Shown here: positions 24,717-33,766 of the stretch, in pieces
How positions within the stretch are numbered: position 1 is the stretch's first letter
Layout of the letters: every line of letters begins with the position of its first letter
NCBI RefSeq assembly: GCF_003024195.1
Contig: NZ_KZ679048.1
Span: 186,001-250,000, forward strand
Direction of reading: 5' to 3'
Origin: Streptomyces dioscori
GTDB taxonomy: Bacteria > Actinomycetota > Actinomycetes > Streptomycetales > Streptomycetaceae
DNA length: 64,000 nt
Position numbers and translations under genes: made by a program
Notes under the pieces: model-generated
Seen by the model: only the letters and a program-made list of their open reading frames with translations
Databases searched by the model: none
Told to the model about the DNA's origin: nothing

Positions 24717-26123
24717 CTACGCGTCCAGCCGCGTCGGTGGAAAGAACTCCCGCACATACGTCCGCTCCCAGCACGCGCCCGTCCGCCGGAGCTCCTCCCA
24801 GGTCGTGTAGCGGTAGCGGTAGAGGCGGGCCCGGACGTACCGGGGCGGGGCATCCGGGGGGAACGGGGAGCGGCGCAGGAGGCGGAGCGTGTCGCGGTCG
24901 TTCGCCAGGAGGCGTTCCACGAAGCCGCCGAACCAGGGCTCGGCGTAGGCGGGGGAGAGCGCGGCGAACCACATCAGCCAGTCGAGCCGCAGATGGTGGG
25001 GCGCGAACTGGCGTGGCCAGCGCCGCGGATCACCCGGCTTGCCCCGGAACTCGTACTCCAGCCAGCCCGCGTCCTCCCTGGGTACGGAGTCGGCCGTGCC
25101 CTCGACCACCACCTCGTACCGGATGCGGCTGACGCTGCCGAACGCCCCGTAGGTGTTCACCAGGTGGAGCGGGTCGAAGGAGCGGTTCATGGTCTGGCGG
25201 CGGGAGATCATGTTGCGGACCGGGCCATGGCTGAGGAACACGATCAGCGCCGCGGCGGACAGGATCACGATCACGTACCAGAGCGGGGTGTCGGGGACCT
25301 CTGGGGCCTTGCCGGGCAAGGTTAGGGCCGGCAAGGCGAGGACGATCGTGATCCAGTTCAGCCAGGAGAAGTTGCCGGACAGGACCAGCCACAGCTGGGT
25401 GACGATCATCAGGGCGGCCGCCGCCGTGGCGACCGGCTGTGGGGCGAACAGCAGGAACGGCACGACGAGTTGGGTGACGTGGTTGGCGGCCACCTCGGCC
25501 CGGTGCAGCGGTTTGGGGAGGTGGTGGAAGAACCAGCTCAGCGGGCCCGGCATCGGCTGGGTCTCATGGTGGAAGTCGAGGCAGGTCAGCTTCCGCCAGC
25601 ACGCGTCGCCGCGCATCTTGATCAGTCCGGCCCCGAACTCCACCCGGAACAGGATCCAGCGCAGCAGGAAGAGCACCACCACGGGCGGCGCGATCTCGTC
25701 GTTGCCGAGGAACACCGCGACGAAGCCGGTCTCCAGGAGCAGGGACTCCCAGCCGAAGCCGTACCAGGTCTGGCCGACGTTCACGATCGACAGGTACAGC
25801 ACCCAGGGGACGAGCCACAGCAGCATGGCGCCCCACAGCGGGAGGAGACCGTCGAGCCCCGCGACGAGTGCCAGCGACACCGCGCAGCCCGTCCAGGCCC
25901 AGGCCGCGAAGAAGCGGTCCGAGAAGTGGAGGTGGAACACGCTCGGTGCCCGCCGGAACGGCACCCGGGCCACGAACCGGGACACCGGCAACATGCCGCG
26001 CTCGCCGATCAGCGCACGGAACTGGAGAGCCGCGCCCAGGAACGCGACGAGATACACCACCGCCAGCGCCCGCTGGAAGACCAGCCGGCCGGTCCAGTAC
26101 TCGGGGGCGGTGAACCACTCCAC
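24717..26123 (-). CDS. Lipase maturation factor-like membrane protein
   Basis: A 468-residue integral membrane protein of the lipase maturation factor (LMF1) family. GTG 26123 is chosen because GGGAG lies just upstream and family members begin near this (V)EWFTAPEYWTGRLVFQR; a TTG at 26216 would extend it by 31 residues into the divergent promoter region. About seven membrane segments alternate with conserved blocks: QTWYGFGWESLLLETGF, RWILFRVEFGAGLIKMRGDACWRKLTCLDFHHETQPMP (as adjacent motifs) and FSWLNWITIVLALPAL. The C-terminal part is soluble, with NTYGAFGSVSRIRYEVVVEGT and FAPHHLRLDWLMWFAAL. In vertebrates LMF1 folds lipases in the ER; the bacterial role is not established. Confidence 0.78.
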   Translation of the reverse strand: MEWFTAPEYWTGRLVFQRALAVVYLVAFLGAALQFRALIGERGMLPVSRFVARVPFRRAPSVFHLHFSDRFFAAWAWTGCAVSLALVAGLDGLLPLWGAMLLWLVPWVLYLSIVNVGQTWYGFGWESLLLETGFVAVFLGNDEIAPPVVVLFLLRWILFRVEFGAGLIKMRGDACWRKLTCLDFHHETQPMPGPLSWFFHHLPKPLHRAEVAANHVTQLVVPFLLFAPQPVATAAAALMIVTQLWLVLSGNFSWLNWITIVLALPALTLPGKAPEVPDTPLWYVIVILSAAALIVFLSHGPVRNMISRRQTMNRSFDPLHLVNTYGAFGSVSRIRYEVVVEGTADSVPREDAGWLEYEFRGKPGDPRRWPRQFAPHHLRLDWLMWFAALSPAYAEPWFGGFVERLLANDRDTLRLLRRSPFPPDAPPRYVRARLYRYRYTTWEELRRTGACWERTYVREFFPPTRLDA

Positions 26124-26225
26124 GCCGACCGCTCCCTTCCCTCTCAGGTGGCGCTGCTCGCGGAGCGCCCAGATTACGTCCTGCGCCGAGTCGAGAATTC
26201 GGGTAAACCCTGACAAGGTGAACTC

Positions 26226-28304
26226 ATGGTTGATCGGGGTGAGAGCGCTCTGTCACTCCCGGACGACTGGCCCGCCCAACCGGATCCGATCCTGGCGCTC
26301 AACCGCATGGGCAGCTTCGACTGGGACCTGGACACCGGTCTCATGCGGATGGACCCCCTGGCCCACGAGATCTTCGACGTGCTTCCCGAGGAGTACGCCG
26401 GCCGTCCGGAGAACCTGGCGCCGCGCGTGCCGCCGGACGAGGCCCACCGCCTGGACACACACGTCTCCCAGTCCCTCAAGGACGGCAGCGAGAACTACGG
26501 GGCGTACTTCCGCATCCGCCGCCGGGACGGCACCCTGTGCTGGACCCACACCCAGGGCTACATCCAGCGCGACGCGACCGGCCGGCCGCGCCGCATCATC
26601 GGCATCATCCGCGACGCCACCCGGGAACTGAGCGAGGCCCAGGACCGCCGGGAGAAGGCCGCCCTGGACATCGAGGCCCGCCGCAGGCAGACGAACGTCG
26701 TGCAGATCACCACGGCGGCACTCGCCCACGCCCGCACGGTCCAGGACGTCATCGACGTCCTGAAGAACAACCAGGGCGTCACCCACCTGGGCGCGACCAG
26801 CCTGGTCATGGGCCTCGTCGAGGCAGGCCGCATCCGGCTGGTCGCGGAGGGCCCCAAGGGCAGCTTCGTGCCCGGCACCCTGGTCACCGGCATCGACGAG
26901 CAGTACCCGATGAGCGAGGCCGTGCGCACCCTCACCCCGCGTTTCATCGAGTCGCCCGAGGAGTTCGCCCGGCACTATCCGCTGCTGTGGCCGCACATCA
27001 CCGAACTCGACATCACCTCGGCGGCCTATCTGCCCCTCATCGCGCAGGCGAGACCCATCGGCGCCATGGGACTGCTCTACAACGACCGGCGCGGCTTCTC
27101 CGCCCAGGACCGCAACGTCCTCGTCGCCCTCGGCAGCAGCATCGCGCAGAGCCTCCAGCGCGCCATGTTCTACGAGCAGGAGAAGGACCTCGCCCAGGGC
27201 CTCCAGCAGGCCATGCTGCCGCGCACGATCCCACGCGTCCCCGGCGCCGACGTCGCCGTGCGCTACCGCTCGGGCTCCCTCGGCCGCGAGATCGGCGGCG
27301 ACTGGTACGACGTGATCCCGCTTCCCGGCGGCCGGGTCGGCGCCGTCATCGGCGACGTCCAGGGACACGACACGCACGCGGCGGCCGTCATGGGCCAGCT
27401 GCGGATCGTCCTGCGCGCCTACGCGGCCGAGGGCCACACCCCCGCGACCGTCATGGCCCGCGCCTCCGTCTTCCTGCACGAACTCGACACCGAACGCTTC
27501 GCGACCTGCCTGTACGCGGAGGCCGACCTGGACACCGGAGTGGTCCAGGTCGTCCGGGCGGGACACATCGACCCGCTGGTCCGCGACACGGACGGCGGCT
27601 GCCACCGGCTCGCCGTGGCGGGAGGCCTGCCGCTCGGGCTGTCCGCCGAGTTCGGACGCCTCGAATACCCGGTCGACACCCTGGAACTCGACCCCGGCCA
27701 GACACTGCTCCTGTGCACCGACGGCCTGGTCGAACAGCCGGGCATCGACCTCGACGACGGCATGCGGACCCTGCGCGCACTCGTCGCCAGGGGACCCGAC
27801 GACGTCCGCGACCTCGCCGACCGGCTCATCGACGTCGCGGAGGAACGCGGCGGCGAGGACGACGTGGCGCTGCTCCTGCTCCGCCGGGTGGAAAAGGACG
27901 CGCAGCGTTCCGGCGGGCGGGTCCAGCAGCACGTGGGGCCCGGGGACCCGGAGGCGCTCACCGAGGCCCGGCACATGGTCCGCGCGGCCGTACGGGCCTG
28001 GGGCGCCGGTGAGCGCGCCGACGAGATCGAGCTGATCGCGGACGAGCTGATCACCAACGCCCTCATGCACACCGAGGGCGCCGCCGTCGTGACCTTGCGC
28101 GCCCTCACCGGTCCGGACCGCCGGATCCGCGTCGAGGTCGAGGACGCGTCCAGCGCGCTTCCCCGGCGCCGGGAGGCGGGCGAGTCCGGTGTCTCCGGCC
28201 GGGGCCTCCTGCTGGTGGACCGGCTGGCGGACGTGTGGGGCGTGGAGGCGCGGGGTGGCGGCAAGTGCGTCTGGTGCGAGTTCCTTGTGCCGGAAGGGGA
28301 GTGA
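26226..28304 (+). CDS. PAS-GAF-SpoIIE phosphatase with C-terminal HATPase domain
   Basis: A 692-residue signalling protein. Residues ~20-135 are a PAS-like sensor (MGSFDWDLDTGLMRMDP, YFRIRRRDGTLCWTHTQGYI). Residues ~150-320 are a GAF domain. A short coiled link (FYEQEKDLAQGLQQAMLP) leads to a PP2C/SpoIIE-type phosphatase (about 325-555), whose metal-binding acids are in EIGGDWYDV, GDVQGHD and GGEDDVALLLL. The C-terminal 130 residues form an RsbW-like ATPase domain, with ADELITNALMHTEG (N box) and GVSGRGLLLVDRLAD. Such proteins regulate anti-sigma/anti-anti-sigma switches by controlling Ser phosphorylation. No RsbV-type partner is encoded beside it. Divergent from the lipase maturation factor-like gene. 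Confidence 0.88.
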   Translation: MVDRGESALSLPDDWPAQPDPILALNRMGSFDWDLDTGLMRMDPLAHEIFDVLPEEYAGRPENLAPRVPPDEAHRLDTHVSQSLKDGSENYGAYFRIRRRDGTLCWTHTQGYIQRDATGRPRRIIGIIRDATRELSEAQDRREKAALDIEARRRQTNVVQITTAALAHARTVQDVIDVLKNNQGVTHLGATSLVMGLVEAGRIRLVAEGPKGSFVPGTLVTGIDEQYPMSEAVRTLTPRFIESPEEFARHYPLLWPHITELDITSAAYLPLIAQARPIGAMGLLYNDRRGFSAQDRNVLVALGSSIAQSLQRAMFYEQEKDLAQGLQQAMLPRTIPRVPGADVAVRYRSGSLGREIGGDWYDVIPLPGGRVGAVIGDVQGHDTHAAAVMGQLRIVLRAYAAEGHTPATVMARASVFLHELDTERFATCLYAEADLDTGVVQVVRAGHIDPLVRDTDGGCHRLAVAGGLPLGLSAEFGRLEYPVDTLELDPGQTLLLCTDGLVEQPGIDLDDGMRTLRALVARGPDDVRDLADRLIDVAEERGGEDDVALLLLRRVEKDAQRSGGRVQQHVGPGDPEALTEARHMVRAAVRAWGAGERADEIELIADELITNALMHTEGAAVVTLRALTGPDRRIRVEVEDASSALPRRREAGESGVSGRGLLLVDRLADVWGVEARGGGKCVWCEFLVPEGE

Positions 28305-28352
28305 ACGGGACGGGTTCGCGTGGATGTGACGTGCGGCTCTGTGGGGGTTGAG

Positions 28353-28373
28353 CGCGCAGTTCCCCGCGCCCCT
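28353..28373 (+). repeat. Dispersed repeat copy
   Basis: A plus-reading match to the repeat core downstream of the plus-strand phosphatase gene and 30 bases upstream of the DNA glycosylase gene. Orientation agrees with the preceding gene. Confidence 0.8.
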
Positions 28374-28402
28374 GTCGGGGCGCGAGTGGCACCCTGGGAC
28401 TT

Positions 28403-29266
28403 ATGCCGGAGCTGCCCGAGGTCGAAGCGTTGAAGGACTTTCTGGTCGAGCATCTGGTCGGCCGCGAGATCGTCCGCGTGTTGCCCGTCGCGATCAGTGT
28501 GCTCAAGACGTACGATCCGCCGCCCGGCGCGCTGGAGGGCCGCGAGGTCACGGCCGTGCACCGGCACGGCAAGTTCCTGGACCTGGAGACCGCGGGCGGC
28601 CCGCACCTCGTCACGCATCTGGCCCGCGCGGGCTGGCTCCACTGGAAGGACCGGCTGCCCGACGGGCCGCCCCGCCCCGGCAAGGGCCCCCTGGCCCTGC
28701 GCGTCGCCCTGGAGACCGGCGAGGGCTTCGACCTCACCGAGGCCGGCACCCAGAAACGGCTGGCGGTGTACGTCGTAAAGGACCCCGGGGAGGTACCCGG
28801 TGTGGCCCGCCTCGGCCCGGACCCGCTGGCCGACGACTTCGACGAACCCCGATTCGCCGCGCTCCTGGAGGGCGAGCGCAGACAGCTGAAGGGCGCCCTG
28901 CGCGACCAGAGCCTGATCGCGGGGGTGGGCAACGCCTACAGCGACGAGATCCTGCACGCCGCGAAGATGTCGCCCTTCAAGCTGGCTTCCGCGCTGACCC
29001 CGCAGGAGACCGGACGGCTGTACGAGGCGCTGCGGGCCACCCTCATGGAGGCCGCCGAGCGGTCCCGCGGAGTCGCCGCGGGCCGTCTCAAGGCCGAGAA
29101 GAAGAGCGGCCTGCGCGTCCACGGGCGGACGGGTGAGCCCTGTCCGGTCTGCGGGGACACCGTCCGCGAGGTCTCCTTCAGCGACTCGTCGCTCCAGTAC
29201 TGCCCGACCTGCCAGACGGGCGGCAAGCCCCTCGCGGACCGCAGGACGAGCAAGTTCCTCAAATGA
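28403..29266 (+). CDS. Fpg/Nei-family DNA glycosylase
   Basis: A 287-residue base-excision repair enzyme. The mature N-terminus PELPEVEALKDFLVEHLVG contains the catalytic Pro2 and Glu3 of the Fpg/Nei family. AVHRHGKFLDLET holds the beta-hairpin lysine. The helix-two-turn-helix is seen in LKGALRDQSLIAGVGNAYSDEILHAAKMSPF, and the C-terminal zinc finger in CPVCGDT...YCPTCQTGG. RLKAEKKSGLRVHGRTG precedes the finger. The family removes oxidised purines or pyrimidines and cuts the strand by beta/delta elimination; which lesion is preferred cannot be read here. The ATG is preceded by ACCCTGGGACTT with no clear ribosome site, so leaderless expression is possible. Confidence 0.9.
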   Translation: MPELPEVEALKDFLVEHLVGREIVRVLPVAISVLKTYDPPPGALEGREVTAVHRHGKFLDLETAGGPHLVTHLARAGWLHWKDRLPDGPPRPGKGPLALRVALETGEGFDLTEAGTQKRLAVYVVKDPGEVPGVARLGPDPLADDFDEPRFAALLEGERRQLKGALRDQSLIAGVGNAYSDEILHAAKMSPFKLASALTPQETGRLYEALRATLMEAAERSRGVAAGRLKAEKKSGLRVHGRTGEPCPVCGDTVREVSFSDSSLQYCPTCQTGGKPLADRRTSKFLK

Positions 29267-29287
29267 CGATGACCGGCCGGCGCGCGC

Positions 29288-29944
29288 TCAGGGCACTTCG
29301 ATCGTCACCAGACGTTCGCCGTCCGCCGTGCGCACGACGTACTCGGCGATGTCCGAGGGATGCATCGCGGCAGCCCCCTGCATGCCGTCGGAGGGCGCCG
29401 AAGCTCCCTTGGGCACGGTCCAGCTCAGGATGACCTGTTCCGAGTGGTCGCGGCCGATGGCGACGAGTTCGCAGGACTGCTCGGCGGGCGCGTTCTTGAC
29501 CTTGGCGTCCACCTCGGTGCCGTAGGCCCGGTCGTGGGTGGTCACCTCGGCCCACACACCGGTTCCCTGATCGGTCGCGGCGACCGTGTCGGCGTCCGTG
29601 CTCCCGTCGCCGGAGAAGACCGCGACCGCGGGCCCGCCGACGGCGAAGACCACGGCGGCGGCGACCGCGAACAGCCAGCGCCTGCGCCCGCTCCTGCGGG
29701 CCGTGACGACATCGTCCAGGAGCCGGTCCAGCAGGCCCGGTCCTGCCTGGGTCATGGGGTTCACCGAGCGTGGCGTCGCTTCCGCGTACGCCCGCAACGA
29801 CCGTGTCGTCGCGGACAGTTCATGTATCTGAACCGCACACTGGGGACACTCCATGAGGTGGTCCTCGAAGCGGAAGGCATCCGCCTCGTCCAGCACGCCT
29901 AGCGCGTATGCGCCGACGTCGCGGTGGCGTTCCAGCGACCTCAT
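29288..29944 (-). CDS. Zinc-motif anti-sigma factor
   Basis: A 218-residue membrane anti-sigma factor. The N-terminal domain carries the ZAS motif H-x3-C-x2-C (DHLMECPQC, near residue 30) that holds an ECF sigma factor. One membrane segment (WLFAVAAAVVFAVGGPAVAVF, about residues 88-108) separates it from an extracytoplasmic domain (VWAEVTTHDRAYGTEVDAKV, SEQVILSWTVPKG) that resembles the Asp-rich C-terminal domains of RskA-like proteins. GAGG precedes the ATG. The ECF sigma gene at 30817-31362 on the same strand is the probable partner, but an unknown gene lies between them. Confidence 0.85.
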   Translation of the reverse strand: MRSLERHRDVGAYALGVLDEADAFRFEDHLMECPQCAVQIHELSATTRSLRAYAEATPRSVNPMTQAGPGLLDRLLDDVVTARRSGRRRWLFAVAAAVVFAVGGPAVAVFSGDGSTDADTVAATDQGTGVWAEVTTHDRAYGTEVDAKVKNAPAEQSCELVAIGRDHSEQVILSWTVPKGASAPSDGMQGAAAMHPSDIAEYVVRTADGERLVTIEVP

Positions 29945-30165
29945 ACCAAATCCTCATGCCGTGCCGATGGGTGGGGGTGTGCGGGGAGTAGCTACTTGCC
30001 CACCGGTACGCAGGGGACCGCCGAATCACTCAAGCCTCGTCCGGAATGCAACCTGGAGATTCGGAGCGGTCGGGCCCGCGGATTGGTCGAGGTTGGAAAA
30101 AAACTGGTCAGGGGAGCCGGCCGGGGGCTCCGTCGGGGGATCGGTCGGGGGAGGGGTCGGAAAAA

Positions 30166-30681
30166 TCAGAAAAGATGGATCGCCAGATGCCCGAGCGGCA
30201 GCCCCAGCTGCCAGGCCGGGGTCCACACCTTGGGGCCGTCGTCCTCGCCGATGACGGGGCCGCCGCCCGGGACCGCGTCGAGGTCGGGCGCGAGCAGTTC
30301 GGTCTCCTCCAGCCAGCGCCAGGCCGCCGTCGCCAGATCCAGATCGGGGGACGGACCGCCCGCATCGGCGGCCTCGGCCGCGAGCCCCGCCATACGCTCG
30401 CCCACCCAGTCCTGCCACGGCTGGTCGTACGCCGTCAGCGACAGCCAGGTCTCCAACTGCGTGACCACCCGGATGCCGGAAAGCTCGCCGCTGGTGTCGG
30501 ACAGGAAGATGGTGAGAGCCAGCGCGTCGCGCCCGGCTCTGAACTCGAAGGACGTGGGCGGCATCAGGTCGCCGGTCCGCAGCAGTTCGTCCGCGATGTA
30601 CTCCGCGTACAACCACGCCATGGGGACGGTGAGTTCACCGCCGCCGGTGCCGTCCGTGCTCTCTTGACCTCTGTGCAGCAT
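30166..30681 (-). CDS. Unknown protein between sigma and anti-sigma genes
   Basis: A 171-residue protein I do not recognise. It is hydrophilic, acidic and Trp-rich (MAWLYAEYIADELLRTGDLMP, LETWLSLTAYDQPWQDWVGERM, TAAWRWLEETELLAPDL), with no membrane segment or signal peptide. Coding character is good, with strongly GC-rich third positions. ATG 30681 is preferred; a GGAGG lies 13 bases upstream and GGAAGG immediately before it. An ATG at 30732 would add 17 basic residues without a ribosome site. Its place on the same strand, between the ECF sigma factor and the anti-sigma factor, suggests a linked function, perhaps as an accessory regulator; that is inference only. Confidence 0.6.
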   Translation of the reverse strand: MLHRGQESTDGTGGGELTVPMAWLYAEYIADELLRTGDLMPPTSFEFRAGRDALALTIFLSDTSGELSGIRVVTQLETWLSLTAYDQPWQDWVGERMAGLAAEAADAGGPSPDLDLATAAWRWLEETELLAPDLDAVPGGGPVIGEDDGPKVWTPAWQLGLPLGHLAIHLF

Positions 30682-30816
30682 CCCTTCCTGCCTTCCTCCG
30701 GTGCGTGCGCGTCGCCCGAACCCGGGCCCCATCGGGGAACACGGATGAGGACAGCTGATTGCTCAACCATGATCCTCAGCAAGGCGCTTTACGGAGGCTT
30801 GACCTAACCCGCGGTT

Positions 30817-31362
30817 TCACCGCAGGTCGGCCGCATATCCCGGAAGAACCCGGCGCAGGGCGCGCAGCGCGTAGTACGCGCGGGACTTCACCGTACCGGC
30901 CGGAATACCCAGGGCGGCGGCGGCCTCCGCCACGCTGGCCCCGCGGAAATACACCTGCACCAGGACTTCACGGTGTTCGGGAGTGAGAGTCTTCACAGCC
31001 TCCCGCACATCGAGGGTCGCGACCGAGCGTTCCGCGTGATCCGCCGCGACCCGCGCGCTCTCCAGCACGGCGTCCCCGACCTCCGCGGGCCGTGCCTGCC
31101 GGGCCCGCCGCGCGTCGATGGCCAGGCGCCGCCCCACGGTCAGCAGCCAGGGCCGTACGGAATCGAAGTCGTCGGCGCGCAGTGCCTCGGGATGCTGCCA
31201 GGCACGTACGAATGTCTCCTGCACCAGATCCTCGGCGCGCTGGCGGTCCCCGTCGGAGAGCCTCAGCATCAGGGCGAAGAGCAGTGCTCCGTGCTCCCGC
31301 TGCAATTCGGCCAGCTCGTGCTCGGCGGTCGTCCTGCTGGTCATGGTGATGGCGGCCGTCAT
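30817..31362 (-). CDS. ECF (sigma-70 family group 4) sigma factor
   Basis: A 181-residue alternative sigma factor. Region 2 is LLFALMLRLSDGDRQRAEDLVQETFVRAWQHP, with the DLVQETFVRAW signature. Region 4 is VKTLTPEHREVLVQVYFRGASVAEAAAALGIPAGTVKSRAYYALRAL, with the helix-turn-helix in the second half. There is no extra domain. Starts at ATG 31362 or 31344 (MTSRTT) are equally possible; neither has a strong ribosome site. It is probably restrained by the zinc-motif anti-sigma factor at 29288-29944. Similar to the SigK/SigL-like ECF groups of actinomycetes, which respond to envelope or redox signals. Confidence 0.9.
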   Translation of the reverse strand: MTAAITMTSRTTAEHELAELQREHGALLFALMLRLSDGDRQRAEDLVQETFVRAWQHPEALRADDFDSVRPWLLTVGRRLAIDARRARQARPAEVGDAVLESARVAADHAERSVATLDVREAVKTLTPEHREVLVQVYFRGASVAEAAAALGIPAGTVKSRAYYALRALRRVLPGYAADLR

Positions 31363-31539
31363 GGCCGTATGCCAGCGCAGGGCGTCCCGCCGGGACAGGG
31401 CCAGGACACGGCTCGTCGGCAGACGGTCGAACCCGTCGACGAACGGTACGACGAACGGTCAACCGGGACGGAAGGCTCCGCCTCCGCATGTGTCCCGTCC
31501 TCGCCGGTCCCGCCCCCGGGACCTCGCCTCGCCGCCGGG

Positions 31540-32001
31540 CTACGGCACCACCGTCACCGGCCAGCGGCCCGCCTTCACCAGCCGGATCGCGACGGAACCG
31601 ACGATCCGGTGTCCCGCCTGCTCCGACGCGCCCACCACGACGGCGTCCGCCTTCAGCTGCTCGGCCGCCTGGACGAGCCCGTTGTACGGGTCGCCGCGGA
31701 ACGTGTGGAACTCCCAGCGCACATCGAATATGCCCTTGACCTGCTCGGCCGCCTCCTGGATGTCCCGGACCAGCTCCTCGGCGATCTGGTCGGTCGTGTC
31801 GGCGACCGGTACCCCGAGCGCCGCACCCGCCGCCATCACCGGCTGTACGTACACCAGCGTGAGCAGCGCCCGCTGCCGCCGGGCCAGCCCCGCGGCATAG
31901 GAGGCCGCCCGCAGCGAGGACTCGGAGCCGTCCACGCCGGCCAGGATGACCTTGGGCCCGTCGGTGCCACGTTCGAACTGGTGGGAGTGCTGTTCCGTCA
32001 C
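31540..32001 (-). CDS. Universal stress protein (UspA family)
   Basis: A 153-residue single-domain Usp. The start is GTG 32001. Visible family segments are VILAGVDGSESSLRAASYAAGLARR at the N-terminus and ADAVVVGASEQAGHRIVGSVAIRLVKAGRWPVTVVP at the end; the latter carries the G-x2-G-x9-G(S/T) nucleotide-binding pattern only partly (GASEQ...GSVA), so ATP binding is likely but not certain. Length is normal for the family. It stands alone between the sigma gene and the divergent polysaccharide deacetylase gene. Confidence 0.88.
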   Translation of the reverse strand: MTEQHSHQFERGTDGPKVILAGVDGSESSLRAASYAAGLARRQRALLTLVYVQPVMAAGAALGVPVADTTDQIAEELVRDIQEAAEQVKGIFDVRWEFHTFRGDPYNGLVQAAEQLKADAVVVGASEQAGHRIVGSVAIRLVKAGRWPVTVVP

Positions 32002-32200
32002 GGCCCGAGGCTATCGGAACAGGCGGAGCCGACCGCGGTCCGGGACCCCGCCGACCGCCGTTCGAGACCCCGTCGGCCGTCCGCCGGTAGTCCGCGGGCC
32101 GGCGCCGGACCGCCCGGCAGATGCTCCCAACGGGTGTTTTCATACGACCGCACCGGTGGCGAGGTGCTGGAGCGCGCCACCGCCGGGCGACTGATTAGTC

Positions 32201-33049
32201 ATGAATAAGGATCAGTTCCTCTCGCGGCGCCGGGCCTTGCTCGCCGGTGCCGCCGCCCTGGGAGCGGCGGGTGCGGCCGGCGCGGTACAGCTGCTCGGCG
32301 CAGACCCGGACCCTCCTGCCCGGTCCGCCGCCGCGCCCGCCGCGGGCGCCCAGGCGAACCGAGCGGTCCGCAGGCCGTCCGCCTACCGGCTGCAGCCCAT
32401 CGCCGGATACGGTCCGGCCCGCGGCACGCCCGCCCGCACCCTCGTACGGCACGAGCCGTTCCTGCGGATGTCGGACCGGGAGCACAGCATGGTGCTGAGC
32501 TTCGACGACGGCCCCGACCCCCGCTACACCCCCGCCATCCTGCGGACCCTCAAGGCCCACGACGTGCGCGCCATGTTCTTCGTGTGCGGCGAGATGGCCG
32601 CCGACCACAAGGACATGCTGCGCCGGATGTCCGACGAGGGGCACGTCGTCGGCAACCACACCTGGTCCCACCCGCTCCTGACCAAGCTGAGCAGGTCAGC
32701 GATCCGCTCCCAGATGGAACGCACCTGCGAGATCATCGAGGAGACGTACGGCGAGCCGCCCGGCTGGTTCCGTGCGCCGTACGGGGCCTGGAACCGGGCC
32801 GTCTTCGAGATCGGCGCCGACCTCGGCATGGAGCCGCTCGCCTGGACCGTCGACACCCTGGACTGGACCACACCGGGTACCCGGACCATCGAGCGCCGGG
32901 TCATGAAGGGGGCCGGGCCCGGCGTCGTGGTCCTCTCGCACGACGCGGGCGGCAACCGCTCACAGAGCGTGCGGGCCCTGCGCGACTATCTCCCGCGGCT
33001 GCTGGACTCGGGCTACCACCTCACCGTGCCCCGGCGGCAGCTCACCTAG
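32201..33049 (+). CDS. Secreted polysaccharide deacetylase (CE4 family)
   Basis: A 282-residue exported enzyme of carbohydrate esterase family 4, which removes N- or O-acetyl groups from peptidoglycan, chitin or similar polymers. The signal is Tat-like (SRRRALLAGAAALGAAGAAGAV, early residues). The NodB domain (about 95-275) has motif 1 MVLSFDDGPDP (catalytic and metal Asp), motif 2 GNHTWSHPLL (H-x3-H metal ligands), motif 3 WFRAPYGAWN and motif 5 VVVLSHDAGG. No ribosome site is seen before ATG 32201. Convergent with the sortase gene across a hairpin. Confidence 0.88.
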   Translation: MNKDQFLSRRRALLAGAAALGAAGAAGAVQLLGADPDPPARSAAAPAAGAQANRAVRRPSAYRLQPIAGYGPARGTPARTLVRHEPFLRMSDREHSMVLSFDDGPDPRYTPAILRTLKAHDVRAMFFVCGEMAADHKDMLRRMSDEGHVVGNHTWSHPLLTKLSRSAIRSQMERTCEIIEETYGEPPGWFRAPYGAWNRAVFEIGADLGMEPLAWTVDTLDWTTPGTRTIERRVMKGAGPGVVVLSHDAGGNRSQSVRALRDYLPRLLDSGYHLTVPRRQLT

Positions 33050-33063
33050 GACCGGGACGGACT

Positions 33064-33096
33064 CCGGCCGGGCGGGCTTCTCGCCCACCCGGCCGG
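33064..33096. terminator. Hairpin between convergent genes
   Basis: A 14-base stem (33064-33077 with 33083-33096, one mismatch) with a short loop lies between the deacetylase stop and the sortase stop. It has no T run, but could work as a bidirectional GC-rich terminator. Confidence 0.55.
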
Positions 33097-33103
33097 GCAG
33101 TGC

Positions 33104-33766
33104 TCAGCGGACCTCGACCAGGCGGGCGAACGCGACGACATTACCGTCGTAGCCGTTCTGCTTGGAGAAACCGCCTCCGCAGGTGATGACACGCAATTCC
33201 GGATTACCGGTGTTCCCGTAGACGCGGTCGCCGGGAAAATTGTTCTTCTCGAAGACCTCGATGCCGTAGATCTCGAACACGGCGGTCTTTCCGTCCCGGC
33301 GCCTGACTTCCACGCGGTTTCCCTTTTTGAGGGCACCGAGACCATAGAAGACGGCGGGCCCCTGCCGGTTGTCGACATGGCCCACGACGACGGCCGTGCC
33401 CTTCTCGCCGGGGGACACCGCGCCCGAGAACCACCCCGCGAGATTGGGGTCCTCCGGCGGCGGCGCGTCCACCCAGCCCTCCATGTCGAGACCCACCGGC
33501 ACAGCGGGCGCGTCGACCTGGATCGCCGGGATCTTGACGCGATCCACCACGGAGAACGACAGGGGAGCCGGAGCGCCCGGCCGCGACCCGTCCGAGCCTG
33601 CACTGTCCGCGGCGGCGGCCGTCGCGGGCTGCGGAGGCCCCACGTCGAACTCGCCCGAGCCATTGCGAATCAGAGCGAGTCCGGTCAGCAGAACAAGCGC
33701 TATGACACCCCAGGGAGCGCGCTTCTTCGGGCGCTCCTCCTCTTCGGCCAGCTCGGACACGGACAT
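33104..33766 (-). CDS. Class E/F-like sortase
   Basis: A 220-residue membrane-anchored transpeptidase. ATG 33766 is chosen because AGAGGGG precedes it; longer upstream readings lack a site. A basic segment (EEEERPKKRAPW) and one membrane helix (GVIALVLLTGLALI) place the C-terminal domain outside the cell. The sortase domain (about 75-220) has the catalytic His in VVVGHVDNRQGPAVFYGLG, the catalytic Cys in LRVITCGGGF and a late Arg in VAFARLVEV. The pattern is that of actinobacterial class E/F sortases rather than the housekeeping SrtA. No LPxTG protein is encoded nearby; the two small proteins at 34100 and 34718 are candidate substrates. Confidence 0.85.
   Translation of the reverse strand: MSVSELAEEEERPKKRAPWGVIALVLLTGLALIRNGSGEFDVGPPQPATAAAADSAGSDGSRPGAPAPLSFSVVDRVKIPAIQVDAPAVPVGLDMEGWVDAPPPEDPNLAGWFSGAVSPGEKGTAVVVGHVDNRQGPAVFYGLGALKKGNRVEVRRRDGKTAVFEIYGIEVFEKNNFPGDRVYGNTGNPELRVITCGGGFSKQNGYDGNVVAFARLVEVR

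Noticed and set aside
30026..30616. Alternative frame over the unknown gene between sigma and anti-sigma
   Set aside because: It is Arg-rich and repetitive, while the frame ending at 30166 gives a balanced protein with GC-rich third codon positions.
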